DNA of 64,000 nucleotides, from positions 22,564 to 86,563 of the forward strand of contig ONOQ01000001.1 of assembly GCA_900319485.1 (NCBI GenBank). The letters are read 5' to 3'. The DNA comes from an uncultured Bacteroidales bacterium. Lineage in GTDB: Bacteria; Bacteroidota; Bacteroidia; Bacteroidales; UBA932. This document shows positions 40,682 through 49,026 of this stretch, piece by piece. A program made the position numbers and the translations under genes. The number at the start of each line of letters is the position of its first letter. The first letter of the stretch is position 1. The notes under the pieces were generated by a model. It saw only the letters and a list, made by a program, of their open reading frames with translations. It was not told the DNA's origin and did not search any database.

Positions 40682-41815
40682 CTAATAACTGCCGATAGAG
40701 AATCTGAGGCCGCCTTCCATCATGAAGCGGACGGGATGGACGGGAAGACCGTTAATGTCCGCGCCGCTCACGCGTGTGAAGTAGTAGCGGGCGGTGGGGT
40801 TGAGGTAGATGCCAAGCCGGGGAGTGATCATGTACTCCGCGCCGGCGCCGATACCTGCCGACCACTGGAACGAGGTGTCCTTCTTCTGCCAGGGAATGGG
40901 CTTGTTGCCGTGGATTGTGAAGTTGTTGGCAAGGAGGTAATCCATTTCTCCGCCGGCAAGGACGTGCACCCTCCAGCGGGGGCTGCGGACTATGTCAAAG
41001 TAGAAGTTTACGGGAACGCCGATCCAGTGCTGCATATTGTCTACGGGCACTTGGGTGAGCACATAGCCGTTGTCTGCGAAGTCTGCGGCGAATGAGCGGC
41101 TGATGTTGAGGTAGTTCACTCCTGTGCCGATGGCCCATCTGGGCGCGAAGTTCCATTTTACGCCAAGGCCCACGGAGAACGGGAACCCGGGTTTGTCGGA
41201 ATCGGGATTGGGATTGAACACTCCTTCCTGCGGCGCTGCGGCCGGGGCGGCGCTGCGGCGGCTAAGGAACGGAGCCTTGGAACTTGCCTGGAAATTACCG
41301 GCGGCGGTAAGGGAGATGTCCCTGCCCGGAAGCGGTTTTGCCTCCCAGGCCAGTTCATTGAGAAGGGTGTTGTCGTCCACCTTTGCCACATAAGAACTCT
41401 TTGGCGGCATTGCAAGGCGGGAAGAAAGCTTCTGAAGGGGCGCCGGGTTAATGGCTGCGTTTGGCACGGCCTCCAGGGAAGCTTCCTCCCGTAAAGCAAC
41501 GGGCGCAGCGGATTTCCTTACCGGGGCCTGTGAGGCCGATTGTGGCGTCACAATGCCTCCGGAAAGGGAATTGTCCAGCCTTGCCGCAAGCGGGGAAGCA
41601 GGCGTAAATTCTTCTAACCTATAACCTTGATTGGGACGCCACAGGAAAACGCCCACCGCTACCGCGGCTGCCGCAGCAAATGCCATGGCTCCCCACATCC
41701 ATGCGGGTACAATGCGTTTCTTTGCGTCCAGTCCTGCCGCTACCGCACTCCAAACGCCGGGGGAAACGGGTTCCTCAGCGTTATAGAGTATATCTCTTAT
41801 GTCCTGATCTCTCAT
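40682..41815 (-). CDS. Anti-sigma-like membrane protein fused to an outer-membrane-type beta-barrel domain
   Basis: A 377-residue protein overlapping the ECF sigma gene by 4 bases. The N-terminus (MRDQDIRDILYNAEEPVSPGVWSAVAAGLDAKKR, about 1-35) is short, soluble and charged like an anti-sigma segment. A transmembrane helix follows (about 39-59), then a Pro/Ala/Ser-rich spacer (about 65-185). The C-terminal domain (about 195-377) has strands typical of the outer-membrane beta-barrel (PorT-like) family: FSVGLGVKWNFAPRWAIGTGVNYLNIS, WIGVPVNFYFDI, WRVHVLAGGEMDYLL, SAGIGAGAEYMITPRLGIYLNPTARYYF and MMEGGLRFSIGSY. The combination of inner-membrane helix and barrel domain implies a protein spanning the periplasm. 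The anti-sigma role is inferred from operon position. Confidence 0.8.
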   Translation of the reverse strand: MRDQDIRDILYNAEEPVSPGVWSAVAAGLDAKKRIVPAWMWGAMAFAAAAAVAVGVFLWRPNQGYRLEEFTPASPLAARLDNSLSGGIVTPQSASQAPVRKSAAPVALREEASLEAVPNAAINPAPLQKLSSRLAMPPKSSYVAKVDDNTLLNELAWEAKPLPGRDISLTAAGNFQASSKAPFLSRRSAAPAAAPQEGVFNPNPDSDKPGFPFSVGLGVKWNFAPRWAIGTGVNYLNISRSFAADFADNGYVLTQVPVDNMQHWIGVPVNFYFDIVRSPRWRVHVLAGGEMDYLLANNFTIHGNKPIPWQKKDTSFQWSAGIGAGAEYMITPRLGIYLNPTARYYFTRVSGADINGLPVHPVRFMMEGGLRFSIGSY

Positions 41816-42408
41816 TTTCTCTTACTAATCATTTCCTGCAACTGGAGCCTGGCCCGCTGAAGTTTTGAGCGGGAAGTGGCTTCCGAGCATCCCAGGGTGG
41901 CGCCAATCTCCTTGTGGGAATAGCCTTCCACCACATACATATTGAAAACTGTCCTGGCATCTGCGGGAAGGCGGGCTATCAGATCCATAAGTTCCTTGTA
42001 GCCCATCTTCTGGAGCGGGGTGGCCTCTTCCGTGGAGAGGGACCGCGCCTCCTCAATGTCTCCGGACAATCCCAGGGCGTCTGTTTTCCTGAGATGCATC
42101 AGTGCAGTGTTTACAAAGATCCTTCTGGCCCAGCCTTCAAATGATCCGGAACCGTTGTAACTTTCCAGTTTTGTGAAAAGCGTTACAAAACCCTCCTGGA
42201 GCACATCCTCTGCGTCTTCACGGTTACCCATATAACGCATGCACACGGCCATCATCTTTGGTGCCAGGGTGTCAAAGAGACGTTTCTGGGCATCTCTTTT
42301 TCCATCCTTGCAGGCGGCTGCCAGTTCCTCAAGGGAGCAGCGTCCGCCAGGGGATTCTTCATCCCCCGTCCAAGTAATAAGATGCAGTTTTACCCAAAAA
42401 CGTTTCAA
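41812..42408 (-). CDS. ECF-type RNA polymerase sigma factor
   Basis: A 198-residue sigma-70 family factor of the extracytoplasmic group. Region 2 is clear (AKRLFDTLAPKMMAVCMRYMGNREDAEDVLQEGFVTLFTKLESYNGSGSFEGWARRIFVNTALMHLRK, about 40-110). Region 4 follows (LPADARTVFNMYVVEGYSHKEIGATLGCSEATSRSKLQRARLQLQEMI, about 144-195). The last 4 bases overlap the start of the membrane/beta-barrel protein that probably controls it. It diverges from the TPR gene at 42462 with only 53 bases between them. Confidence 0.93.
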   Translation of the reverse strand: MKRFWVKLHLITWTGDEESPGGRCSLEELAAACKDGKRDAQKRLFDTLAPKMMAVCMRYMGNREDAEDVLQEGFVTLFTKLESYNGSGSFEGWARRIFVNTALMHLRKTDALGLSGDIEEARSLSTEEATPLQKMGYKELMDLIARLPADARTVFNMYVVEGYSHKEIGATLGCSEATSRSKLQRARLQLQEMISKRK

Positions 42409-42448
42409 AAGGTGCGGATTTTGTTACACAAAAATGAGAAAAATGCAG

Positions 42449-42456
42449 TAATTTTG
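42449..42456 (+). promoter_or_regulatory. -7 element (TAATTTTG) of the TPR/envC operon
   Basis: An exact TAnnTTTG, 5 bases before the ATG at 42462. The intervening CAAGG would be the whole leader. Confidence 0.55.
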
Positions 42457-42461
42457 CAAGG

Positions 42462-44087
42462 ATGAAAAAAGTATTCGTTCTGGCACTTGCCATTTTGGCC
42501 CTTCTGCTCCCCCTCCGGGCGCAAACCGTGGAGTCCAATCTGGTAGACGCCGTTTCCCTATATTCCAACGGTCAGTATGCAAAGGCCCAGCGCATTTTGC
42601 AAACCCTCAGCGTAGCCTCTCCGGAGAGCGACGCAGTATGGTATTACCTGGCCCAGACGCAACTCAGGCTCAATGATATGCAGGGCGCTGAGGCCTCCCT
42701 TGAAAAGGCCGTGGCGCTGGACAGCACTAACTTCTGGTACAGGCGCACCCTTGCCCGCCTTTATCTAGCGCAGGGGAATAAGGCCGATGGAAAAGCCCTC
42801 TATGAATCCCTCGTGAAGGATTTCCCGGAGAATCAGTCCCTCCCCTATGAACTTTTGGAGGTATATCTCACGGAAAAGGACTTTGACAAGGCGCTAGGCG
42901 CCCTTGAGGAGATAGAACACCAGAGGGGGATGTCGGAGGAAGTTGCCACCACCCGCCACGACATCTACCAGGCTATGGGCCGCCCTGACCTTGCCGTAGA
43001 GGCCCTGGAGGCCTTCAACAAGGATTATTCGTCGCCGCATATCCTCTCCATGCTGGGGGATGCATATCTGGCCGATTTCAAGGACTCCCTTGCCCGCGCC
43101 CGCTTCACCGAGGCCCTGGAACTTGACAGTTCCTACATCCCCGCCACAATGGGCATGAGCGAGGTATACAGGCATCAGAGGCAGTATCCGGAGTATTTCA
43201 GGACGCTCCGTCCCTTCTTCACGTCGCCGGACATCCCCGCCCAGTCAAAGAGTATGTATATCGGCAATATGACAAGAAGCATTGACCCCAAGGTGCTCCA
43301 GGCCCACAGGCCCAGTTTTGACTCCCTTGCCGTCCTTGCCGTGGAGCATTCCCAGGCCGATTCCACCCTCTACACCACGGTTGGCTCCTACTTCTTCTCC
43401 ACCGGAAGGCGGGATGAGGGGGAGAATTACTTCCGCCTTGCCGCCCTGGCCTTCCCGGAGAGCGTTCCCGTTACGGCTACATATATCCAGGTGCTGTCCC
43501 TCCAGCAGAAATGGGAGGCTATGAGGGACGCTTCCCTTGACGCCTTCAACCGCTTCTCAGAACTTGGCTTTATGGATTACGCCAATATGGCAAACTATCA
43601 ACTGGAGGACTACGACGCTATAATCGGCAACTGCCGATACCTTATAAAGAATTATCCAAAGGACAATAAAGTCCTTCTTGCTTCGTGGTCCCAACTTGGG
43701 GACGCATATCACTCCAAAGGCAATTCCAAGGAGGCCTACAAGGCCTATGACAAGGCCCTGAAGATAGACCCCAATTACGCTCCGGTTCTCAACAACTACG
43801 CCTACTACCTCTCGGAGGAAGGCAGGAAACTGAAAAAGGCGTACACTATGTCCAAGAAGACAATTGAGGCCGAGCCGGACAATGCTACCTATCTTGATAC
43901 CTTCGCCTGGATCCTCCACCTTCAGGGGAAGGACCTTGAGGCAAAGCCTTTCTTCAAGCACGCTATGCTCTACGGCGGCAAGGACAGCCCCGTAATCCTC
44001 AGGCATTACGCAAAGGTGCTTGAGATCCTTGGAGAGAATGATTCGGCCAAGGTTTACCTCAATATGGCAAAACGTCTGGAACAATGA
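42462..44087 (+). CDS. Secreted tetratricopeptide-repeat protein
   Basis: A 541-residue protein with a signal peptide (MKKVFVLALAILALLLPLRAQ) followed almost entirely by TPR units. Clear ones are about 31-64 (ALSLYSNGQYAKAQRILQ-like), 66-98 (YYLAQTQLRLNDMQGAEASLEKAVALDS), 120-150, 195-225, and a strong late pair (GDAYHSKGNSKEAYKAYDKALKIDPNYAPVLNNYAYYLSEEG and LDTFAWILHLQGKDLEAKPFFKHAML). Such proteins act as periplasmic or outer-membrane scaffolds. It overlaps the EnvC-like gene by 4 bases, so the two products are likely to work together in cell-envelope remodelling; this is inference from coupling. Confidence 0.85.
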   Translation: MKKVFVLALAILALLLPLRAQTVESNLVDAVSLYSNGQYAKAQRILQTLSVASPESDAVWYYLAQTQLRLNDMQGAEASLEKAVALDSTNFWYRRTLARLYLAQGNKADGKALYESLVKDFPENQSLPYELLEVYLTEKDFDKALGALEEIEHQRGMSEEVATTRHDIYQAMGRPDLAVEALEAFNKDYSSPHILSMLGDAYLADFKDSLARARFTEALELDSSYIPATMGMSEVYRHQRQYPEYFRTLRPFFTSPDIPAQSKSMYIGNMTRSIDPKVLQAHRPSFDSLAVLAVEHSQADSTLYTTVGSYFFSTGRRDEGENYFRLAALAFPESVPVTATYIQVLSLQQKWEAMRDASLDAFNRFSELGFMDYANMANYQLEDYDAIIGNCRYLIKNYPKDNKVLLASWSQLGDAYHSKGNSKEAYKAYDKALKIDPNYAPVLNNYAYYLSEEGRKLKKAYTMSKKTIEAEPDNATYLDTFAWILHLQGKDLEAKPFFKHAMLYGGKDSPVILRHYAKVLEILGENDSAKVYLNMAKRLEQ

Positions 44088-45283
44088 GAAGGCTCCTTAT
44101 AATAATAATGGCGCTTGCCCTTGCCCTGCCGCTCCAGGCCCAGAAATCCAGTTCCATGAAGAAACTGGAGAGCCAGAGGGCGCAACTTGAGAAGGAGATT
44201 GCAATACTGAACCGCCAACTTAAGGAGAATTCATCGGCCCGGGAAAAGGAACTCACAAACCTTACGCTGGTAAGGAGCAAGATCCAGGCGCGGGAGAAAC
44301 TCATTGCGGCGTCGGATCAGACCCTCCGCATCCTGGACGATTCCATCCGCACCTGCCGGAAGGATATTGAGAAACTCCAGGCCCGTCACGACACCCTTTC
44401 AAAGTATTATTCACGTCTTGTCAGGAGCACCTACAAGAACCGCGACAGCCGTATGTGGTATATGTATGTGCTGGCCAGTGAATCCATCGGCCAGGGGTTC
44501 AGGCGCTTTGGATATCTCCGTTCCCTTGCATCGGAGATGGGCGCGCAGGCAACGCGCATACGCGAGACATCGGCCGCCCTGGAGGTGGAAAAGGAGCGTC
44601 TGGAAGGGCTCAGGGCTAAGGAGGCCGAAACCAGGAAGCAGATAGCCAGTGAACGTACCAAACTTCGCGGGGAGGAGGATGAGAGTAACCGCCTTGTCCA
44701 GAAACTTGGCTCTGACCGCAAGAAATACCAGCAGCAGTTATCGGCCAAGAACAGGCAGAAGGAGGAACTCAATAAGAAGATTGCCGATTTAATCCGCAAG
44801 GAGAGTCAGAAGCAGAAAGGCGGCGGCTCAGGCAAGGCCGGCAAGAAGACCTCCACGGCCATTGACACCAAACTCTCCAATGAATTCGCCTCCAATAAAG
44901 GCCGATTACCATGGCCGGTTGAAGGCGCAATAGTGGAGCGCTTTGGGAAGCACAAGCACCCCGTGTACCAGAACGTGGACCTCCCGCAGAATAACGGTGT
45001 AACCCTGGCCGTCAAGCGCGGCACCCAGGCCAAGGCCGTCTTCAACGGCACCGTCACCCAGATTGTGGTTCTGCCCGGCTACAACCAGTGCGTGCTGGTG
45101 AATCACGGCGCGTATTACACCCTCTATTCCAAACTTGCAACTGTAGCCGTGAAGCCCGGAGACAAGGTCAAGACCGGCCAGGTTGTGGGCATTGTGGACA
45201 CCATCGGCGGGGAGGACCTTTTCCACTTCGAACTCTGGCATGACACCACCCCCCAGAACCCGGAAAACTGGCTCCGGGACTAG
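44084..45283 (+). CDS. EnvC-like murein hydrolase activator (coiled coil plus degenerate LytM/M23)
   Basis: A 399-residue secreted protein (MRRLLIIIMALALALPLQAQ). A long coiled coil occupies about 22-250 (KKLESQRAQLEKEIAILNRQLKENS; EVEKERLEGLRAKEAETRKQIASERTKL). The C-terminal LytM domain follows (about 285-399; FGKHKHPVYQNVDLPQNNGVTLAVKRGT...GDKVKTGQVVGIVDTIGGEDLFHFELWHD). Active M23 zinc peptidases have HxxxD and HxH; here the first reads NVDL without His and the second region reads YYTLYSK. It should therefore not cut peptidoglycan itself but activate amidases, as E. coli EnvC does for AmiA/AmiB. It is coupled by a 4-base overlap to the TPR gene. Confidence 0.9.
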   Translation: MRRLLIIIMALALALPLQAQKSSSMKKLESQRAQLEKEIAILNRQLKENSSAREKELTNLTLVRSKIQAREKLIAASDQTLRILDDSIRTCRKDIEKLQARHDTLSKYYSRLVRSTYKNRDSRMWYMYVLASESIGQGFRRFGYLRSLASEMGAQATRIRETSAALEVEKERLEGLRAKEAETRKQIASERTKLRGEEDESNRLVQKLGSDRKKYQQQLSAKNRQKEELNKKIADLIRKESQKQKGGGSGKAGKKTSTAIDTKLSNEFASNKGRLPWPVEGAIVERFGKHKHPVYQNVDLPQNNGVTLAVKRGTQAKAVFNGTVTQIVVLPGYNQCVLVNHGAYYTLYSKLATVAVKPGDKVKTGQVVGIVDTIGGEDLFHFELWHDTTPQNPENWLRD

Positions 45284-45285
45284 GG

Positions 45286-45407
45286 TGTTGATAACTTCCC
45301 TCAAAAAGAAACACAAAAGTTATTGTTTAGAATAATTCTAAATTAGAAACTTTTATAATTGCCTGTTAATCAACAAATTAACAGGCTTTTTTGCGCGCTG
45401 TTGATAA
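45286..45407. other. Two DnaA-box-like TTATCAACA sites upstream of nrdD
   Basis: TGTTGATAA (reverse complement TTATCAACA) occurs at 45286-45294 and 45399-45407 in an A+T-rich 219-base gap. It differs from the consensus DnaA box TTATCCACA by one base. No dnaA, dnaN or other origin genes are near, so I do not call an origin. Regulation of a nucleotide reductase gene by DnaA is known in E. coli for nrdAB. Confidence 0.35.
45361..45392 (+). terminator. Intrinsic terminator after envC
   Basis: GCCTGTTAAT (45361-45370) pairs perfectly with ATTAACAGGC (45377-45386) across a 6-base loop and is followed by six T. Confidence 0.9.
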
Positions 45408-45448
45408 CTTTTTTCAGAAAAATCGTTGTAAATACAAAAACCTTGATA

Positions 45449-45456
45449 TAACTTTG
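45449..45456 (+). promoter_or_regulatory. -7 element (TAACTTTG) of nrdD
   Basis: An exact match, 46 bases before the nrdD ATG, giving a leader of about 40 bases. I looked for an NrdR box around it and did not see a convincing one. Confidence 0.6.
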
Positions 45457-45502
45457 TCTCCAGTCCGACCTAACCAACAGATCACAGAAATATAAACGCA
45501 AT

Positions 45503-47713
45503 ATGGTAAAACGTGTACTAAAGCGCGATGGACGTCGCGTCGAATTTAACAACCAGAAGATTGTCGCCGCCATCCTCAAGGCAATGGATGTAACGGAGAA
45601 CGGAGAAGATATTGTGCTGGCTGCCCAGATTGCCCACGATATCTCCCTTCTGCCCAAGGAGGAGATGACCGTTGAGGAAATCCAGGATGTAGTGGAGAGC
45701 CACCTCATGAACAGCCCCCGCCAGGAGGTTGCCCAGGAGTATATCCGCTACCGTAACAAACGTAACCTTGCCCGCAAGGCCAAGACCAACGAGATTTTTG
45801 AGACCATCATCCAGGCCCAGGCCAACGACATCACCCGTGAGAACGCCAACATGAATGCCGATACCCCGGCTGGCATGATGATGAAGTTCGCCTCCGAGGC
45901 CACCAAGAGTTATGTGGACGAGTGCCTCCTCTCAGACCCCGTCCGTGAGGCAGTTGCAGGTAACTATATCCACATCCATGACAAGGACTACTATCCCACA
46001 AAGTCCCTCACCTGCATCCAGCACCCCCTGGACGTAATCCTGGAGCACGGTCTCAAGGCCGGCCACGGTGAGTCCCGTCCCGCAAAGCGCATTGAAACCG
46101 CCGCAGTTCTGGCCTGTATCTCCATGGAAACCGTCCAGAACGAGATGCACGGAGGCCAGGCCATCCCCGCCTTCGACTTCTACCTTGCTCCCTTCGTCCG
46201 CAAAACCTTCGAGGAAGAGATTGACAAGGTTTGCGCCATTATGAATGCCGATTATGAAGACCTCAAGACCGCCAAGATAGACGATTACCTGAAGCGTGAC
46301 CTCACCGGCCTTCAGGGCCGTGAACGCGCTCTCCAGCACGCCGTGAACCAGACCGTGGGCCGCGTACACCAGGCAATGGAGGCGTTCGTTCACAACATGA
46401 ACACAATCCACAGCCGTGGCGGTAACCAGGTTGTGTTCTCCTCCATCAACTACGGAACTGATACATCGGCAGAAGGCCGCTGCATCATCCGTGAAATCCT
46501 CAACACCACCTATGAGGGTGTGGGTAACGGCAGCACCGCCATCTTCCCCATCCAGATCTGGAAGAAGAAGAGGGGCGTAAGTTATCTGCCGGAGGACCCT
46601 AACTATGACCTCTACAAGTTCGCCTGCAAGGTATCGGCCCGCCGTTTCTTCCCCAACTTCCTCAACCTGGACGCCTCCTACAACCAGGACGACGCCTGGA
46701 AGGCCGATGACCCCAAGCGCTATATCCACGAGGTAGCAACCATGGGCTGCCGCACCCGCGTGTACGCCAATGCCTTCGGCCCCAAGACTTCCATCGGCCG
46801 CGGAAACCTCTCCTTCACCACCATCAATATCGTGAAACTCGCAATTGAAGCAATGAGGGAGGAGCCCGAGAAAGAAGCCCGTATCCAGAAGTTCTTCCAG
46901 AAGGTTGACTGGGCCCTTGACATTGCCGCCCGCCAGCTCAATGAGCGCTTCGATTTCCAGAAGACCGCCCTCAAGAAGCAGTTCCCTCTGCTTATGAACG
47001 GCCTCTGGATGGGTTCAGAGAAACTTGACTCTGAGGATACCATAGAGAAAGTCATCAACCAGGGTACCCTTTCAATAGGCTTTATCGGCCTAGCCGAAAC
47101 CCTTATCGCACTTATCGGCAAGCATCACGGAGAAAGCGAAGAAGCCCAGGAACTGGGTCTCAGGATCATCTCCCATATGGCCGACAGAGTGAAAGGCTAC
47201 ACTGAAATCTACAAGCACAACTTCACCTTCTTCGCAACTCCCGCAGAAGGCCTTGCCGGAAAGTTCACCAAGAGGGACAAGAAGACCTTCGGCATCATCC
47301 CCGGTATCACAGACAAGGATTACTACACCAACTCCAGCCACGTTCCCGTGTACTATCACTGCACACCTGAACACAAGGCAAAGATAGAGGGCCCTTACCA
47401 CAAGTATGAGAACGCCGGCCACATCTTCTACGTGGAGATTGACGGTGACGCCACTCACAACCCGGAGGCAATCATGCAGATTGTGGACCTCATGGATAAG
47501 TACGACATAGGTTACGGCTCCGTGAACCACAACCGCAACCGCTGCCTTGACTGCGGCTATGAGAACGCAGAGAAGGACCTCCATGAGTGCCCCCACTGCC
47601 ACGGTCACCACATTGACACCCTCCAGCGCATTACCGGTTACCTTGTAGGTACCACAGACCGCTGGAATGCCGGTAAATTGGCAGAACTCCACGACCGCGT
47701 GATTCACGAATAA
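45503..47713 (+). CDS. nrdD: Anaerobic ribonucleoside-triphosphate reductase
   Basis: Class III reductase that makes dNTPs without oxygen, using a glycyl radical. The 736 residues show an N-terminal ATP-cone (VKRVLKRDGRRVEFNNQKIVAAILKAM, about 1-90), the catalytic barrel (YIHIHDKDYYPTKSLTCIQHP; MHGGQAIPAFDFYLAPFV; TLSIGFIGLAETLIAL), a four-Cys zinc site near the end (CLDCGYENAEKDLHECPHC) and the glycyl-radical loop RITGYLVGTTDRWNAGK with Gly712. The activase gene nrdG follows 114 bases later. It points to an anaerobic lifestyle, in line with a gut or rumen habitat. Confidence 0.97.
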   Translation: MVKRVLKRDGRRVEFNNQKIVAAILKAMDVTENGEDIVLAAQIAHDISLLPKEEMTVEEIQDVVESHLMNSPRQEVAQEYIRYRNKRNLARKAKTNEIFETIIQAQANDITRENANMNADTPAGMMMKFASEATKSYVDECLLSDPVREAVAGNYIHIHDKDYYPTKSLTCIQHPLDVILEHGLKAGHGESRPAKRIETAAVLACISMETVQNEMHGGQAIPAFDFYLAPFVRKTFEEEIDKVCAIMNADYEDLKTAKIDDYLKRDLTGLQGRERALQHAVNQTVGRVHQAMEAFVHNMNTIHSRGGNQVVFSSINYGTDTSAEGRCIIREILNTTYEGVGNGSTAIFPIQIWKKKRGVSYLPEDPNYDLYKFACKVSARRFFPNFLNLDASYNQDDAWKADDPKRYIHEVATMGCRTRVYANAFGPKTSIGRGNLSFTTINIVKLAIEAMREEPEKEARIQKFFQKVDWALDIAARQLNERFDFQKTALKKQFPLLMNGLWMGSEKLDSEDTIEKVINQGTLSIGFIGLAETLIALIGKHHGESEEAQELGLRIISHMADRVKGYTEIYKHNFTFFATPAEGLAGKFTKRDKKTFGIIPGITDKDYYTNSSHVPVYYHCTPEHKAKIEGPYHKYENAGHIFYVEIDGDATHNPEAIMQIVDLMDKYDIGYGSVNHNRNRCLDCGYENAEKDLHECPHCHGHHIDTLQRITGYLVGTTDRWNAGKLAELHDRVIHE

Positions 47714-47757
47714 GGCTGCCGTTTTACTTAAACTATTGAAATACAGGTAATTATGAA

Positions 47758-47788
47758 TTTTGCTCCGGGCGTTTTTGCCTGGAGCAAA
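47758..47788 (+). terminator. Hairpin between nrdD and nrdG
   Basis: TTTGCTCCGGGC pairs with GCCTGGAGCAAA (one G-T pair) around a T-rich loop. No strong T run follows, so it may be a partial terminator or an RNA-stability element setting the nrdD:nrdG ratio. Confidence 0.45.
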
Positions 47789-47827
47789 TTTGCCAAAAGG
47801 CTATAAATCAATCATTTAGCAATTACA

Positions 47828-48334
47828 GTGAAAATCAGGGTACTTGACATATTGCATCAGACCATGGCCGACGGCCCCGGGTTCCGCACTGCCATTTACT
47901 GCGCCGGGTGCAAGCACGGCTGCAAGGGGTGCCACAATCCCCAGAGTTGGGACTTCAAGGCAGGAAAGTGGATGGAAGTAGATGAACTTTTGGAGATTAT
48001 AAAGGCCGATTCAATGTCCAACGTGACCTTCTCCGGCGGGGATCCTATGTACCAGGCTCCGGCGTTCACGGAACTTGCCCGCCGCATCAAGGAAGAAACC
48101 GGGAAGACCATCTGGTGCTGGACCGGTTTCACGCTTGAGGAAGTTGAGGCCGATCCCACGATGGCCGCAATGCTTCCTTACTTGGACGTCCTTGTGGACG
48201 GCCCGTTCATCCTTGAGCAGAGGGACACTGACCTCCTTTTCCGCGGCAGCCCCAATCAGCGTATAATCTATCTACACGGAGAGCCCCCGGTGGACAACAT
48301 CCCCGGCACCGTGGAACTTGAGCCGCTGAGGTAG
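47828..48334 (+). CDS. nrdG: Anaerobic ribonucleotide reductase activating protein
   Basis: Radical-SAM enzyme that installs the glycyl radical on NrdD. The 168 residues contain the cluster motif CKHGCKGC (CX3CX2C) within YCAGCKHGCKGCHNPQSWDF, then VTFSGGDPMYQ (the SAM-binding GGxP motif) and IWCWTGFTLEEV. Length is normal. The start is GTG at 47828 (MKIRVLDI); no better in-frame ATG precedes the motif. A family B element begins just after the stop. Confidence 0.95.
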   Translation: MKIRVLDILHQTMADGPGFRTAIYCAGCKHGCKGCHNPQSWDFKAGKWMEVDELLEIIKADSMSNVTFSGGDPMYQAPAFTELARRIKEETGKTIWCWTGFTLEEVEADPTMAAMLPYLDVLVDGPFILEQRDTDLLFRGSPNQRIIYLHGEPPVDNIPGTVELEPLR

Positions 48335-48337
48335 CCG

Positions 48338-48443
48338 CTGGAGCGTAACGCGCTGATTCTGCGCTGATTACATAACCACGGGTGCACCTGCAGGTGCGCC
48401 CGTGGTTTATCAAGTGGCTGAATCTCAGCCGTTTATGTGCCAG
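48338..48443 (+). repeat. Family B hairpin element, copy 2
   Basis: 106 bp. The ends CTGGAGCGTAACGCGC and TTATGTGCCAG are imperfect inverted repeats. The centre is a near-perfect stem (AACCACGGGTGC at 48374, GCGCCCGTGGTT ending at 48407). The right flank AAGTGGCTGAATCTCAGCC aligns with the other copies. It sits between convergent nrdG and the 48446 gene. Confidence 0.7.
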
Positions 48444-48445
48444 GG

Positions 48446-49021
48446 CTAGAAACTCAGAACCACTCCGGTGCCGTACTGGCCGGCGCCGAAGCGGATGTTT
48501 GCGCTGTAATTGCTGTGATTGTACTCTGTGGCAATCCAGTCCAGGCGCTTTTTGCCGATGATCTGAAGCGGAATACCAACGCTGAGGCAGATGTCACCTG
48601 CCGCAAGGAGAGTGGCTCCGGCGGCAAAGCCCAGTACGGCAAGAGCAGCCTTGTCGTCATAACCCTTGACTACTTTCTGGCCGTTCTGTGTCTCATAGGT
48701 AACGTGGCCGTTCTCGATGGCATAAACAGTAGCGACAGAACCTGCGATGGTGCCCACCAGGCCGACGCCTGCAGTTGCGGCACCCACGATTGTGAGGATC
48801 TTACCGGTTTTGTACTGCTTGCAGGCCCCTGCATAGGTCTGGTTGTAGACGTCCTCACCGATCAGTAGGAAAACTTCCTGGTCGGTAAGGGTGTGACCGT
48901 TCTCATCCTCAAGGCCAGCGCGGTGCTGGCTGAGGGTGCCGGGCCGATACTGCGCGTTTGCCGTAATGCCGGAAGCAATGAATGCCACGGCCGCAATAGC
49001 CAGAACGATGATCTTTTTCAT
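48446..49021 (-). CDS. Small exported membrane protein, paralogue of the 50923 product
   Basis: A 191-residue protein with a signal peptide (MKKIIVLAIAAVAFIASGITANAQ), a soluble segment (YRPGTLSQHRAGLEDENGHTLTDQEVFLLIGEDVYNQTYAGACKQYKTGK), two hydrophobic Gly/Ala-rich segments (ILTIVGAATAGVGLVGTIAG; AALAVLGFAAGATLLAAGDICLSVGIPL) and a C-terminal tail ending RFGAGQYGTGVVLSF. I do not recognise a named family. The 50923 product has the same plan and the same last residues. It lies 5 bases downstream of mdh on the minus strand, so it is probably cotranscribed, with no evident functional tie. The final Phe is typical of outer-membrane proteins. Confidence 0.72.
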   Translation of the reverse strand: MKKIIVLAIAAVAFIASGITANAQYRPGTLSQHRAGLEDENGHTLTDQEVFLLIGEDVYNQTYAGACKQYKTGKILTIVGAATAGVGLVGTIAGSVATVYAIENGHVTYETQNGQKVVKGYDDKAALAVLGFAAGATLLAAGDICLSVGIPLQIIGKKRLDWIATEYNHSNYSANIRFGAGQYGTGVVLSF

Positions 49022-49026
49022 CCTGC

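Noticed and set aside
44084-45283. Active M23 endopeptidase
   Set aside because: The zinc-binding His residues of the M23 motifs are missing, so a non-catalytic activator is more likely.
45284-45502. Chromosomal replication origin
   Set aside because: There are only two DnaA-like boxes, and no dnaA, dnaN, parA or similar genes nearby.
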